Assembly: GCA_050633625.1 (NCBI GenBank)
Contig: JBOEGW010000007.1
Coordinates: forward strand, 1-64,000
Direction: 5' to 3'
DNA: 64,000 nucleotides
DNA from: JBOEGW01 sp050633625
Lineage (GTDB): Bacteria > Pseudomonadota > Alphaproteobacteria > Rhodobacterales > Rhodobacteraceae
In this document: in pieces, positions 42,344-50,240 of the stretch
How the letters are laid out: each line of letters starts with the position of its first letter
How positions within the stretch are numbered: position 1 is the first letter of the stretch
Notes under the pieces: model-generated
Seen by the model: the letters and a program-made list of their open reading frames with translations, nothing else
Told to the model about the DNA's origin: nothing
Database searches by the model: none
Program-made: the position numbers and the translations under genes

Positions 42344-44149
42344 CTATACAACTGTCGCCGCGCCGCTTGCGGCGGGGCCTGCATTTTGTCGAAACACATC
42401 GAACAATTCCCGCCCGATGCCGTGTTGATTGGCGCTGAGGTCCGCCACAACCGGAGTGCGCGCCGCAAAACCTTCGCTCAAAACCGAAAGTGTCCCCGCA
42501 TCCGCATCAAGGCGGACAACATCCCCGTCTTGCAACTTGGCAATCGCGCCGCCGTCCATGGCTTCGGGCGAAAGATGGATGGCCGCTGGCACTTTGCCGG
42601 AGGCGCCGGACATGCGCCCATCGGTGACAAGCGCGACCTTAAGCCCGCGATCTTGAAGCACGGAGAGGGTCGGCGTCAGGCTGTGCAACTCGGGCATGCC
42701 ATTGGCGCGCGGTCCTTGGAAACGCACAACGACGATCACGTCCGATGTAAACTCCCCGGCCTGAAACGCCGCCTTTACGCTGTCTTGATCGTGAAACACC
42801 CGCACTGGCGCTTCAATGATATGACGATCCGCCGCCACCGCCGAAACCTTAATCACACCGGTCCCAAGGTTGCCGTTCAATTGCACAAGACCGCCCGTGG
42901 GCTGGAAGGCCTCACCGACCGGGCGCAGGATCTTCTCATTGAGGGACGCGCCTGCGCCCTCGGTCCATGTCAGGGTGTCGCCATCAAGTTTTGGCTCTTG
43001 CGTATAGCGCTCCATACCGCCGCCTTGCACGGTTTTCACATCGTCATGCATCAGCCCGGCGTTGAGCAATTCACCAATCATATAACCAAGCCCGCCCGCC
43101 GCGTGGAAGTGGTTCACATCGGCCAAACCGTTCGGATAGACCCGCGCCATAAGCGGCGTGAGCGCCGAAATCTCCGCGAAGTCTTCAAGCGCGAGATGAA
43201 TACCCGCCGCACGGGCCATGGCGGGCAAATGCAACACAAGGTTGGTCGAGCCGCCAGTGGCCATCAGCCCGACAACGCCATTCACAAAGGCCTTTTCGTC
43301 GAGCACATGCCCCGCCGGGGTAAACGCATTGCCAAGCGCTGTGATTTCCAGCGCACGTTTTGTGCCTTGAATCGTGAGGGCGTCACGCAAGGGCGTGTTG
43401 GGGTTCACAAAGGACGATCCGGGCAAGTGCAGCCCCATGAATTCCATCAACATTTGGTTGGAATTCGCCGTGCCATAAAAGGTGCAAGTCCCCGGCCCGT
43501 GATAGGCTGCCATTTCTGCTTCCATCAAAGCGGCGCGGTCCACTTCGCCAGTCGCAAATTTCTGGCGCACCTTGGCTTTTTCATCATTCGGCAAGCCCGA
43601 TGTCATTGGCCCGGCAGGCAAGAACACCGCCGGGATATGGCCAAAGGTGGCAGCGGCCATCACCAAACCGGGAACAATTTTGTCACAGACCCCAAGGTAG
43701 ATCGCGCTGTCAAAGGTGTTATGGGAGAGCGCCACGCCCGCGGCCAGCGCAATCACATCGCGCGAAAACAAGCTCAGCTCCATGCCGGTTGCGCCTTGGG
43801 TCACCCCATCACACATCGCCGGAACCCCGCCGGCGACCTGCGCGGTGGCGCCCTGTGCGCGGGCGACCTCTTTGATGATGTCAGGGTAGGCGGCGTAGGG
43901 CTGATGCGCGGACAACATGTCGTTATACGCGGTGACGATGCCAATGTTTGCTGCGCGCCCGGTTGCCAGCGCCTTTTGGTCAGCCCCCGCACCGGCATAG
44001 GCATGGGCTTGGCCGGAGCAGGACAGATGCGCCCGCGTTGGGCCTTGCGCCACGGCGGCGTCAAGGCGCTCAAGATACGCGTTGCGCGTGGGGGCGCTGC
44101 GCTCAATGATGCGCTTTGTGATGCGGTCAAGGTCGGGATGAAGGCTCAT
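42344..44149 (-). CDS. edd: Phosphogluconate dehydratase
   Basis: 601 residues. Dehydrates 6-phosphogluconate to KDPG, using an Fe-S cluster. Family blocks: GIVTAYNDMLSAHQPYAAYP, GVPAMCDGVTQGATGMELSL (cluster-binding Cys region), GTCTFYGTANSNQMLMEFMG, MATGGSTNLVLHLPAMARAAG and VTDGRMSGASGKVPAAIHL. With eda it forms the Entner-Doudoroff operon. A LacI-type palindrome lies 82 bp upstream. Confidence 0.95.
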   Translation of the reverse strand: MSLHPDLDRITKRIIERSAPTRNAYLERLDAAVAQGPTRAHLSCSGQAHAYAGAGADQKALATGRAANIGIVTAYNDMLSAHQPYAAYPDIIKEVARAQGATAQVAGGVPAMCDGVTQGATGMELSLFSRDVIALAAGVALSHNTFDSAIYLGVCDKIVPGLVMAAATFGHIPAVFLPAGPMTSGLPNDEKAKVRQKFATGEVDRAALMEAEMAAYHGPGTCTFYGTANSNQMLMEFMGLHLPGSSFVNPNTPLRDALTIQGTKRALEITALGNAFTPAGHVLDEKAFVNGVVGLMATGGSTNLVLHLPAMARAAGIHLALEDFAEISALTPLMARVYPNGLADVNHFHAAGGLGYMIGELLNAGLMHDDVKTVQGGGMERYTQEPKLDGDTLTWTEGAGASLNEKILRPVGEAFQPTGGLVQLNGNLGTGVIKVSAVAADRHIIEAPVRVFHDQDSVKAAFQAGEFTSDVIVVVRFQGPRANGMPELHSLTPTLSVLQDRGLKVALVTDGRMSGASGKVPAAIHLSPEAMDGGAIAKLQDGDVVRLDADAGTLSVLSEGFAARTPVVADLSANQHGIGRELFDVFRQNAGPAASGAATVV

Positions 44150-44474
44150 AGGGGTGATCCTTGTCGGTCATGTCGGCTGAAACGGGCCAAGTGCCCGGAG
44201 TGGCGGCGTTGCGCTTTCATTACCATGATATGTTAACGCTAACAACCCCATCCCACGCCCAATTTCGGCAATAGGCGCGGCTTCGGGTGCGGATCGACGA
44301 CTTGGCCATTTGGGAAACACCATTTTGGAAACAATGTCGCAGATTGCACCGCATTTTCCATGTTTTTCCACATTTGCGCCCCATTTGATTCATAGATTGT
44401 TAACGATGGAAAGAACAGGCCAAGGGAAGGCCGACCAAAACGACCAACACCAGGTCAGGGAAAGGGAAAGAGCC
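44150..44474. other. Divergent promoter region edd / lipoprotein
   Basis: 325 bp without a gene. Holds the LacI-type operator at 44231-44244 and a direct repeat GGAAACA at 44313-44319 and 44327-44333. ORFs reading through it from 44310 have no homology before the lipoprotein start. Confidence 0.6.
44231..44244. promoter_or_regulatory. LacI-family operator candidate upstream of edd
   Basis: TGTTAACGCTAACA is a palindrome with TGTTA/TAACA arms and a central CG, the form bound by LacI/GalR-family regulators. It fits sugar-acid-dependent control of edd-eda. No LacI gene lies in the window. Confidence 0.6.
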
Positions 44475-45182
44475 ATGAAACCGATGCGCGTATTGATTTT
44501 GGCGGGTGCCTGTTTGGCCCTTGCCGCCTGTGGGAGCAGCCCCGTTTCCCGGGCAGACATGGCAAATATGGGCCTGTTGAAAGCAGAGGACTCGACCTAT
44601 GCGCCGGTGCCTCTCAAGCCGTCCTACCGCGTGTCGCGGGTGGATGTGAAAGTGCCCTCTACCTTGGTGAACACCGAAGAAAACAGCTATAAACCCGCTG
44701 TCGACATTATCTGGCGCGAAGATCCGATGGGCAACCGTCACGCGCAGGTCGACAAGATCATGACCGACGCCTTAACCTCAGGCACCCGCAGCCTCAAAGG
44801 GGTGCGCCCGGTGGTTCTTGACGTGACAGTGCTGAAGTTCCACGCGCTTACTCAGCGCACACGCTATTCGATCGGGGGCACACATCACCTCATTTTCGCA
44901 ATGCGCGTTCGGGATGCCAAAACCGGCAAAGTCGTGGAGCCAGTGCGGGTGATTGAAACCGAATTCGAGGCCTATGGCGGGGACAAAGCGATTGCAGCCG
45001 AAGCCAAAGGGCTGACGCAAAAGGTGCGTATCACCCAACATATGCAAAACCTCATTCAATATGAAATGACGCGACCGCGCGATTTCTTGCAAGAAGAAAT
45101 GAAAGAAGCGGGCGCGATCAAACTGTTCAAGACACCCGCCACCGGGGCGCAGCCGCCCAAGGACACGCCAGAAGAAAGCTAA
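44475..45182 (+). CDS. Lipoprotein of unknown function (DUF6778-like)
   Basis: 235 residues with a lipoprotein signal: KPMRVLILAGACLALAAC, lipobox LAAC followed by GSSP, so it is probably lipid-anchored. The mature part contains DVKVPSTLVNTEENSYKPAV, DIIWREDPMGNRHAQVD and TRYSIGGTHHLIFAMRVRDA, matching a family common in Rhodobacterales whose function is unknown. The ATG at 44475 was chosen because it starts the signal peptide and follows GGGAAAGAGCC. A terminator follows at 45243. Confidence 0.82.
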   Translation: MKPMRVLILAGACLALAACGSSPVSRADMANMGLLKAEDSTYAPVPLKPSYRVSRVDVKVPSTLVNTEENSYKPAVDIIWREDPMGNRHAQVDKIMTDALTSGTRSLKGVRPVVLDVTVLKFHALTQRTRYSIGGTHHLIFAMRVRDAKTGKVVEPVRVIETEFEAYGGDKAIAAEAKGLTQKVRITQHMQNLIQYEMTRPRDFLQEEMKEAGAIKLFKTPATGAQPPKDTPEES

Positions 45183-45242
45183 CTTTCGGCAAAGGCGCGA
45201 AATCCGTTCACAAGTACTGCAGAGGTGCGCACGTAAGAGTAG

Positions 45243-45270
45243 GGGGCTGCCAGAGGGCGGCCCCTTTTTT
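45243..45270 (+). terminator. Rho-independent terminator
   Basis: Stem GGGGCTGCC/GGCGGCCCC (one T-G pair), loop AGAG, then TTTTTT. Ends the lipoprotein transcript. Confidence 0.87.
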
Positions 45271-45321
45271 GTGGCACGTCTTTGCCCTTTCCCCAATCCG
45301 CGCGCCGCGCTAAGGGAAGGC

Positions 45322-46521
45322 ATGACACAAACGCGCCCCATCATCCGCCTTCGCCCCAATGTGAAACCGCAAAAAATCCGTCACGGGTTTCCTTGGGCTT
45401 ATGAAAACGAGATCGTCACGGATCGGCGCTCAAAGGCCATCACGCCCGGTGCCATCGCTCAGTTACAAGACGCCAACCGTGAACCAATGGCAACGGTTGC
45501 CGTCAATCCCAATTCGCGGATCTTTGCCCGTGTGCTGGACGCGAACCCAGACGCAAACATCGACGGTGCTTGGCTGCGCGCAAAACTCGTGACAGCTTTG
45601 GCGCACCGTGCCCGGCTGTATGACGCGCCGTTTTATCGTTTGATCCACGCCGAAGCCGACGGGATGCCTGGCGTCATTATGGATCGGTTTGGCGACACCG
45701 TGGTATTTCAGCCAAACGCCGCATGGGCCGAAACCCTGAGCGAGGACATCGCGGATGCCCTGATCGAGCTGGACGGCATCAAGAACGTGATCAAAAACGC
45801 ATCCGGGCGTTCGCGCGCCCTCGAAGGCCTGTCGGACGCCAGCGAAACCCTGCGCGGCACGCCGCCCGCGCAGATCGAAGTGCCGATGAACGGGGCGACC
45901 TATATCGCAGACCTTGAAGGGGGCCAGAAAACCGGCCTGTATTTCGATCAGCGCCCAAACCATGCCTTCGCCGCAAAACTGGCCGGGGAGGGGGGCGATG
46001 TGTTGGATGTGTTCTCCCATGTGGGGGGCTTTTCGCTCGCCGCTTTGGCCCAAGGCGCGGGCAGCGCTTTGGCTGTGGATGGGTCACAAGGCGCGCTTGA
46101 TCTCGCAACACAAGGGGCCAGTGCGATGGGGGTGAGCGCTGCATTTTCGACGCAAAAAAGCGATGCCTTCGCGGCCCTTGAAGCGCTTGGCGAGGCGGGG
46201 CGACAGTTCGATCTTGTGGTCTGTGATCCGCCCGCCTTTGCCCCGTCCAAAAAGGCGCTTGAGGCCGGATTGCGCGCCTATAACCGGGTCGCGCGCTTGG
46301 CCACACCACTTGTCAAGCCGGGCGGATATTTGGTGTTGTGTTCCTGCTCACATGCCGCCGAGCTTGAGAAGTTTCGCGCGGCCTCAATCCGGGGCATTGG
46401 CCAATCCGGCGCCCGCGCGCAAATGGTGCACACCGGGCTGGCGGGCGCGGATCATCCGACCCATCCTTCCTTGGCAGAAAGCGGCTATCTGAAGTCCTTG
46501 TTCTTTCGGATTTTACCGTGA
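45322..46521 (+). CDS. rlmI: 23S rRNA (cytosine) methyltransferase, RlmI family
   Basis: 399 residues. An N-terminal PUA-like RNA-binding domain (KIRHGFPWAYENEI) is followed by a SAM-dependent methyltransferase domain: EGGQKTGLYFDQRPNHAFAA, DVFSHVGGFSLAALAQGAG (SAM motif I) and VVCDPPAFAPSK (motif IV). LVLCSCSH carries the second catalytic Cys region of m5C enzymes. RlmI in E. coli methylates C1962 of 23S rRNA. Start ATG 45322 after GGGAAGGC. Its stop overlaps the PIN-protein GTG by 4 bp. Confidence 0.9.
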   Translation: MTQTRPIIRLRPNVKPQKIRHGFPWAYENEIVTDRRSKAITPGAIAQLQDANREPMATVAVNPNSRIFARVLDANPDANIDGAWLRAKLVTALAHRARLYDAPFYRLIHAEADGMPGVIMDRFGDTVVFQPNAAWAETLSEDIADALIELDGIKNVIKNASGRSRALEGLSDASETLRGTPPAQIEVPMNGATYIADLEGGQKTGLYFDQRPNHAFAAKLAGEGGDVLDVFSHVGGFSLAALAQGAGSALAVDGSQGALDLATQGASAMGVSAAFSTQKSDAFAALEALGEAGRQFDLVVCDPPAFAPSKKALEAGLRAYNRVARLATPLVKPGGYLVLCSCSHAAELEKFRAASIRGIGQSGARAQMVHTGLAGADHPTHPSLAESGYLKSLFFRILP

Positions 46522-47069
46522 CCAAAGCGCTGTTGGATGCCTGTGTTCTTTATCCGACAGTGATGCGCGAAATCTTGATTGGCGCTGCGAAATCAGGGCT
46601 TTACACGCCGCTCTGGTCGCCGCGTATTTTGGAGGAATGGGCCCGCGCGACCCGCAAACTAGGCGATGCGCAAGAGGTGTTTGCGCGCGGCGAGATTGCA
46701 GACCTCAAAGCCCAGTTTCCGCAGGCGAGCCACCTGCCCAAAGAGGGGCTTCAGGCGCGGTTGTATTTGCCTGATGCGGATGACGTACATGTTTTGGCGG
46801 CGGCCATTACAGGGGGCGCGGATCTGTTGATCACCATGAACGCCAAGGATTTTCCGCGTCATACCTTGCATGAAGAAGGTCTGGAACGGCTCAGCCCTGA
46901 CATGTTTTTGTTTGATCTCTTGCAGCAGCACCCGGCTGAAATGCGCGCTGTGGCGCAGCGGGTTCACGGCGAGGCGGAGCGCCTGTCAGGCGAGGTCTGG
47001 GACATGCGAAAGCTCATGAAAAAGGCGCGTTTGCCCCGGTTTGGCAAAGCCTTGACGGCGCAGAGCTAG
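46518..47069 (+). CDS. PIN domain protein coupled to rlmI
   Basis: 183 residues. Residues 1-125 form a PIN-type ribonuclease domain with the expected acidic residues: Asp7 in LLDACVLYP, Glu39/40 in RILEEW, Asp88/89 in LPDADDVHVLAAA and Asp111 in LLITMNAKDF. It resembles the RSP_2648-type PIN family of Rhodobacterales. No antitoxin gene is adjacent, so it is not an ordinary VapBC toxin pair. Start is GTG, sharing GTGA with rlmI. It ends in a CTAG shared with the convergent protease stop. An RNA-processing role with RlmI is an inference. Confidence 0.87.
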   Translation: MTKALLDACVLYPTVMREILIGAAKSGLYTPLWSPRILEEWARATRKLGDAQEVFARGEIADLKAQFPQASHLPKEGLQARLYLPDADDVHVLAAAITGGADLLITMNAKDFPRHTLHEEGLERLSPDMFLFDLLQQHPAEMRAVAQRVHGEAERLSGEVWDMRKLMKKARLPRFGKALTAQS

Positions 47070-47749
47070 CCCGCCCATTTCGCCGCATTTGCCTCAATCG
47101 CCTTGATGCGATCTGGCGTCTTGGGATGGCTCATCAGCCAAGCCGCAGTGACGCCGCCCCGCGCGCCCGCCAACATGTCGAGTTTGTGAAACAGCGATAT
47201 TTGCGGCCCGGCGCCGATCCCTGATTTGATCAATAACGCTGTGGCGTAGGCGTCCGCCTCATATTCATCGCTGCGCGACAGCCCGGCCGCCATCATCCGC
47301 GTGAGCACCTGCGCGATCAGCACGCCAATCCCCGGAATAAGCCGGCTCAACGCCATCGTCAGGCCCACGCGCAGCGCATTTTGGCCCGAAAAGTCAATCA
47401 TCCGGCGGCGCGCATGGCCAAGTGCCACATGTCCAAGCTCATGGGCAATCACCGAGGAGATTTCCTGCGCACTGACTTCGCCCTCGCGATATTTGTTGTA
47501 AAATCCACGCGTTATAAAAATGCGCCCATCCGGCGCGGCCAACCCGTTGATCGGCTCGACCTCATAAATATGGACAGGGATATGCGCCACGTCTAGCGCA
47601 TCGGCCATTTTGCTGGTGAAAGGAGCCAGCTGCGCGTCACGCAGGGGCGTGGAGTTCGCGTCGAGGGCCTTGGCGGAGCGCCACGCGGAAAACCACCACA
47701 TGATAAACCCGTAAAGCGCGGCGATCAGGAGGGGCGTCAAAAGATGCAT
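47066..47749 (-). CDS. M48 family zinc metalloprotease
   Basis: 227 residues. An N-terminal membrane segment (MHLLTPLLIAALYGFIMWWF) is followed by an M48 peptidase domain: HIYEVEPINGLAAPDGRIFITRG, the zinc/catalytic motif VIAHELGHVALGH, and the third-ligand region SRSDEYEADAYA. Similar to HtpX/Oma1-type membrane proteases that handle misfolded envelope proteins. The ATG at 47749 was chosen because it begins the membrane anchor; the open frame extends to 47956 without homology. The final TAG overlaps the PIN gene's TAG. Confidence 0.9.
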   Translation of the reverse strand: MHLLTPLLIAALYGFIMWWFSAWRSAKALDANSTPLRDAQLAPFTSKMADALDVAHIPVHIYEVEPINGLAAPDGRIFITRGFYNKYREGEVSAQEISSVIAHELGHVALGHARRRMIDFSGQNALRVGLTMALSRLIPGIGVLIAQVLTRMMAAGLSRSDEYEADAYATALLIKSGIGAGPQISLFHKLDMLAGARGGVTAAWLMSHPKTPDRIKAIEANAAKWAG

Positions 47750-47787
47750 AGAGCGAATGTGGGGCGTGGGCTGTGATTGCGCAAGGC

Positions 47788-48393
47788 TTAAGGTGCATCG
47801 GTTTTCTGGTGGCGCAGCACCGCGCGAATCCAAAGCCCCGACACCAGTGCCACCACAAGCGCAACGACAAGCCCGACCAGATTGCTCATCAGATCGGCAA
47901 TGGCCGTGATATTGGCAGCAAATAGCGCCCCAAGCCCGGCATAAAGCGTCACCCAAATGACCTCACCCAAAACGTCGCAAATGGCAAACCGCAGCCACGA
48001 CATGCCAGTGGCCCCGGCGGCGAAATTCACCCACGGCCCAAGCGGCGCAATCGCCCAAGTCGACAAGAACACACCAAGACCGCCACGCCGCGCCACAAGC
48101 GCCCGGGCGCGCTGCAAGACCGCAGCGCGGGCAGGGCTTTGACTGATGCGCCTTAACAGCGGCGTGCCGCCGTACCGTCCGATCAAGAACCCCGCTTGAT
48201 CCCCCAAAACAGCCCCCAGAAAGGCGCCCAATATCACCTCCCAAAGCGCCAAATCCCCCGCCGCCGAAAACGCGCCCCCCGTCAGCATCATCAGCGATGT
48301 GGGGATCGGCAGGGCAAGGCAGGACAAAAAGGCGGAGGCGAAAATCACCCAGACGCCGTAACTTGCCACAAGAGAAAACACGGTGTCACTCAT
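47788..48393 (-). CDS. DedA family membrane protein
   Basis: 201 residues, several membrane segments. SCLALPIPTSLMMLTGGAFSAAGDL, GAVLGDQAGFLIGRYGG and WAIAPLGPWVNFAAGATGMSWLRF are DedA/VTT-domain motifs; the family flips or transports membrane lipids such as undecaprenyl phosphate or phosphatidylethanolamine. Its ATG overlaps the stop of the upstream 139-aa ORF by 4 bp. Confidence 0.9.
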   Translation of the reverse strand: MSDTVFSLVASYGVWVIFASAFLSCLALPIPTSLMMLTGGAFSAAGDLALWEVILGAFLGAVLGDQAGFLIGRYGGTPLLRRISQSPARAAVLQRARALVARRGGLGVFLSTWAIAPLGPWVNFAAGATGMSWLRFAICDVLGEVIWVTLYAGLGALFAANITAIADLMSNLVGLVVALVVALVSGLWIRAVLRHQKTDAP

Positions 48394-48809
48394 GGGCGCG
48401 GATCGCCTAGGCGGGGCTTTGGTGGTGCTGGCGGTCGTTCTGTGGGTGATTCCGCTGGTCGCGCGCCTCGCGCCTCGCGCGCAATCAACGCGCGCGCATC
48501 GTCCAACACCTGCTCAACCGGCACATTGCGATAAGCGGCCAGCTCTTTCAGCGTCATTGGCCCATGGGGCGGCGGCACCGGCGCATTTAGCGCTTCAATC
48601 ACCTGTGTCTTGGGGATGCGATAGGCGTGCCCGATATAGCCCGGCGTCATCCATTCCGCCACGGGCTGGTCACCCAATCCGGGGTCGGCAAAATGCGGCG
48701 GTTGCAGTGCCATGCGCGCGCCCAAAACCACAGCGACAACGAGCGCAAGCAAGAGCGCCACCAAGGCCACCGGCGCGGCGCGCCACAAGCGTTTCAAACC
48801 CTCAATCAT
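48390..48809 (-). CDS. Membrane-anchored protein of unknown function
   Basis: 139 residues: a single N-terminal membrane anchor (APVALVALLLALVVAVVLGARMAL), then a small domain (WMTPGYIGHAYRIPKTQVIEAL, MTLKELAAYRNVPVEQVLDDARALIA) and a Pro-rich tail. The domain looks like a short helical fold, probably periplasmic. No family name can be given. Translation is coupled to dedA downstream (ATGA). Confidence 0.78.
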   Translation of the reverse strand: MIEGLKRLWRAAPVALVALLLALVVAVVLGARMALQPPHFADPGLGDQPVAEWMTPGYIGHAYRIPKTQVIEALNAPVPPPHGPMTLKELAAYRNVPVEQVLDDARALIAREARGARPAESPTERPPAPPKPRLGDPRP

Positions 48810-48857
48810 GCGCGCTCCTTTTGCAATGAAACGGAGCGCATGGCGCAGTCCGGCGGT

Positions 48858-50042
48858 CTAGCGGCCCAATTCACGCATGCCCCGATCAATCCCCTCAAGG
48901 GTCATCGGCACCATCCGGCCTTCAAAAATCTCAGAAATCATCCGGATCGAATGGGTATAGCCCCAATGGGTTTCGCGCACCGGGTTGATCCACAGATGAT
49001 CGGGCCATTGGGTGCGTGCCCGGTCAAGCCATGTGGCGCCAGCCTCTTCGTTCCAGTGCTCATTGGCCCCGCCCGGCATGGCGATTTCATAGGGGGACAT
49101 GGAGGCATCCCCGACAAAAATCGCTTTGTAATCAGAACCGTAGGTGTTGAGAACTTCCCAAGTCGGCGTTTGATCCGCCCAACGGCGCGCATTGTCGCGC
49201 CAGACCCCTTCATAGAGGCAGTTGTGAAAATAGTAGTATTCGAGGTGCTTAAACTCGGAGCGCGCCGCCGAAAACAACTCCTCCACCACCTTGATATGCG
49301 GGTCCATTGAGCCACCCACATCCAAGAACAACAAGACCTTTACGGCGTTGCGCCGCTCGGGCTGCGTTTTCACGTCGAGGTAGCCGTTTTCCGCTGTCGA
49401 GCGGATGGTTCCATCCAGATCCAGCTCCTCATGCGCGCCGTTGCGCGCCCAATTACGCAGCCGCTTGAGCGCCACCTTAATGTTGCGAGTCCCAAGCTCT
49501 ACGTCCCCATCGAGGTTCTTGAATTCGCGCTTGTCCCAAACCTTGACAGCGCGTTGATGGCGGCTTTCGTCCTGACCAATGCGCACCCCTTCCGGGTTGT
49601 AGCCATAGGCGCCAAAGGGTGAGGTGCCCGCCGTGCCAATCCACTTCGAGCCGCCTTGATGACGTTCATTTTGCTCATCCAGACGTTTTTTCAGCGTTTC
49701 CATAAGCTTGTCAAAGCCGCCCAGGGCTTCGATTTCGGCGCGTTCTTCCTCGGAAAGGTGCTTTTCGGCCATTTTCGCAAGCCATTCACCGGGAATATCC
49801 ACGGCCTCCATGACCTGCTCAAGGCTGATGTTTGACAGCCCTTCAAAGGCTGTCGCAAAGGCGCGATCAAACTTGTCGAGGTTGCGCTCATCTTTGACCA
49901 TGATCGTGCGGGCAAGGTAGTAAAACCCATCAACATCATAGGTCGCCAAACCGGCTTTCATGCCTTCCAAAAACGCCAGATACTCCCGCAAACTCACAGG
50001 AACCTTATTGCTGCGCAGCGCGTCAAAGAAAGGTAAAAACAT
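48858..50042 (-). CDS. VWA domain protein (CoxE-like)
   Basis: 394 residues. N-terminal helical region (FFDALRSNKVPVSLREYLAF) typical of CoxE-like proteins, a charged middle, and a von Willebrand A domain from about residue 233 with the metal-binding DVGGSM motif at 241-246. ALGRRNIKV-like patterns are replaced by ELGTRNIKVALKRLRNWAR. VWA proteins of this type pair with MoxR AAA+ ATPases to mature or remodel target proteins; a MoxR gene lies at 53573. The ATG shares its last base with the stop of the 54-aa membrane peptide (TGATG). Confidence 0.9.
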   Translation of the reverse strand: MFLPFFDALRSNKVPVSLREYLAFLEGMKAGLATYDVDGFYYLARTIMVKDERNLDKFDRAFATAFEGLSNISLEQVMEAVDIPGEWLAKMAEKHLSEEERAEIEALGGFDKLMETLKKRLDEQNERHQGGSKWIGTAGTSPFGAYGYNPEGVRIGQDESRHQRAVKVWDKREFKNLDGDVELGTRNIKVALKRLRNWARNGAHEELDLDGTIRSTAENGYLDVKTQPERRNAVKVLLFLDVGGSMDPHIKVVEELFSAARSEFKHLEYYYFHNCLYEGVWRDNARRWADQTPTWEVLNTYGSDYKAIFVGDASMSPYEIAMPGGANEHWNEEAGATWLDRARTQWPDHLWINPVRETHWGYTHSIRMISEIFEGRMVPMTLEGIDRGMRELGR

Positions 50043-50206
50043 CAGCCCATCCGCGCCAGAATGACATAGAGGATCACAAGGGCGATCACCGCTAAAATCG
50101 TGAACAGAGCCGCCATGTGCAACCTGTCCAACAGCCCTGATTTACGATAGGCGATCAGGGCCACAGCCAGCCCTAACACCGTCGCGATGACAAACAGCAT
50201 CACCAT
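50042..50206 (-). CDS. 54-aa two-helix membrane peptide
   Basis: MVMLFVIATVLGLAVALIAY, then a short charged loop RKSGLLDRLH and a second hydrophobic segment MAALFTILAVIALVILYVIL. Predicted helical hairpin in the inner membrane. GGAGA lies 9 nt before the ATG; a second in-frame ATG is at 50200. Its TGA overlaps the VWA start codon by one base, so it is translated just before it. A longer frame to 50368 would read back into the DUF2927 gene and is unlikely. Possibly a membrane partner of the VWA protein (inference). Confidence 0.7.
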   Translation of the reverse strand: MVMLFVIATVLGLAVALIAYRKSGLLDRLHMAALFTILAVIALVILYVILARMG

Positions 50207-50240
50207 GAATTCGCATCTCCAATCGCGCAAAAGCGCCGTG

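Noticed and set aside
42068..44236. 722-aa plus-strand open frame
   Set aside because: Antisense to edd and eda, which have clear catalytic motifs; the product is Arg/His-rich nonsense.
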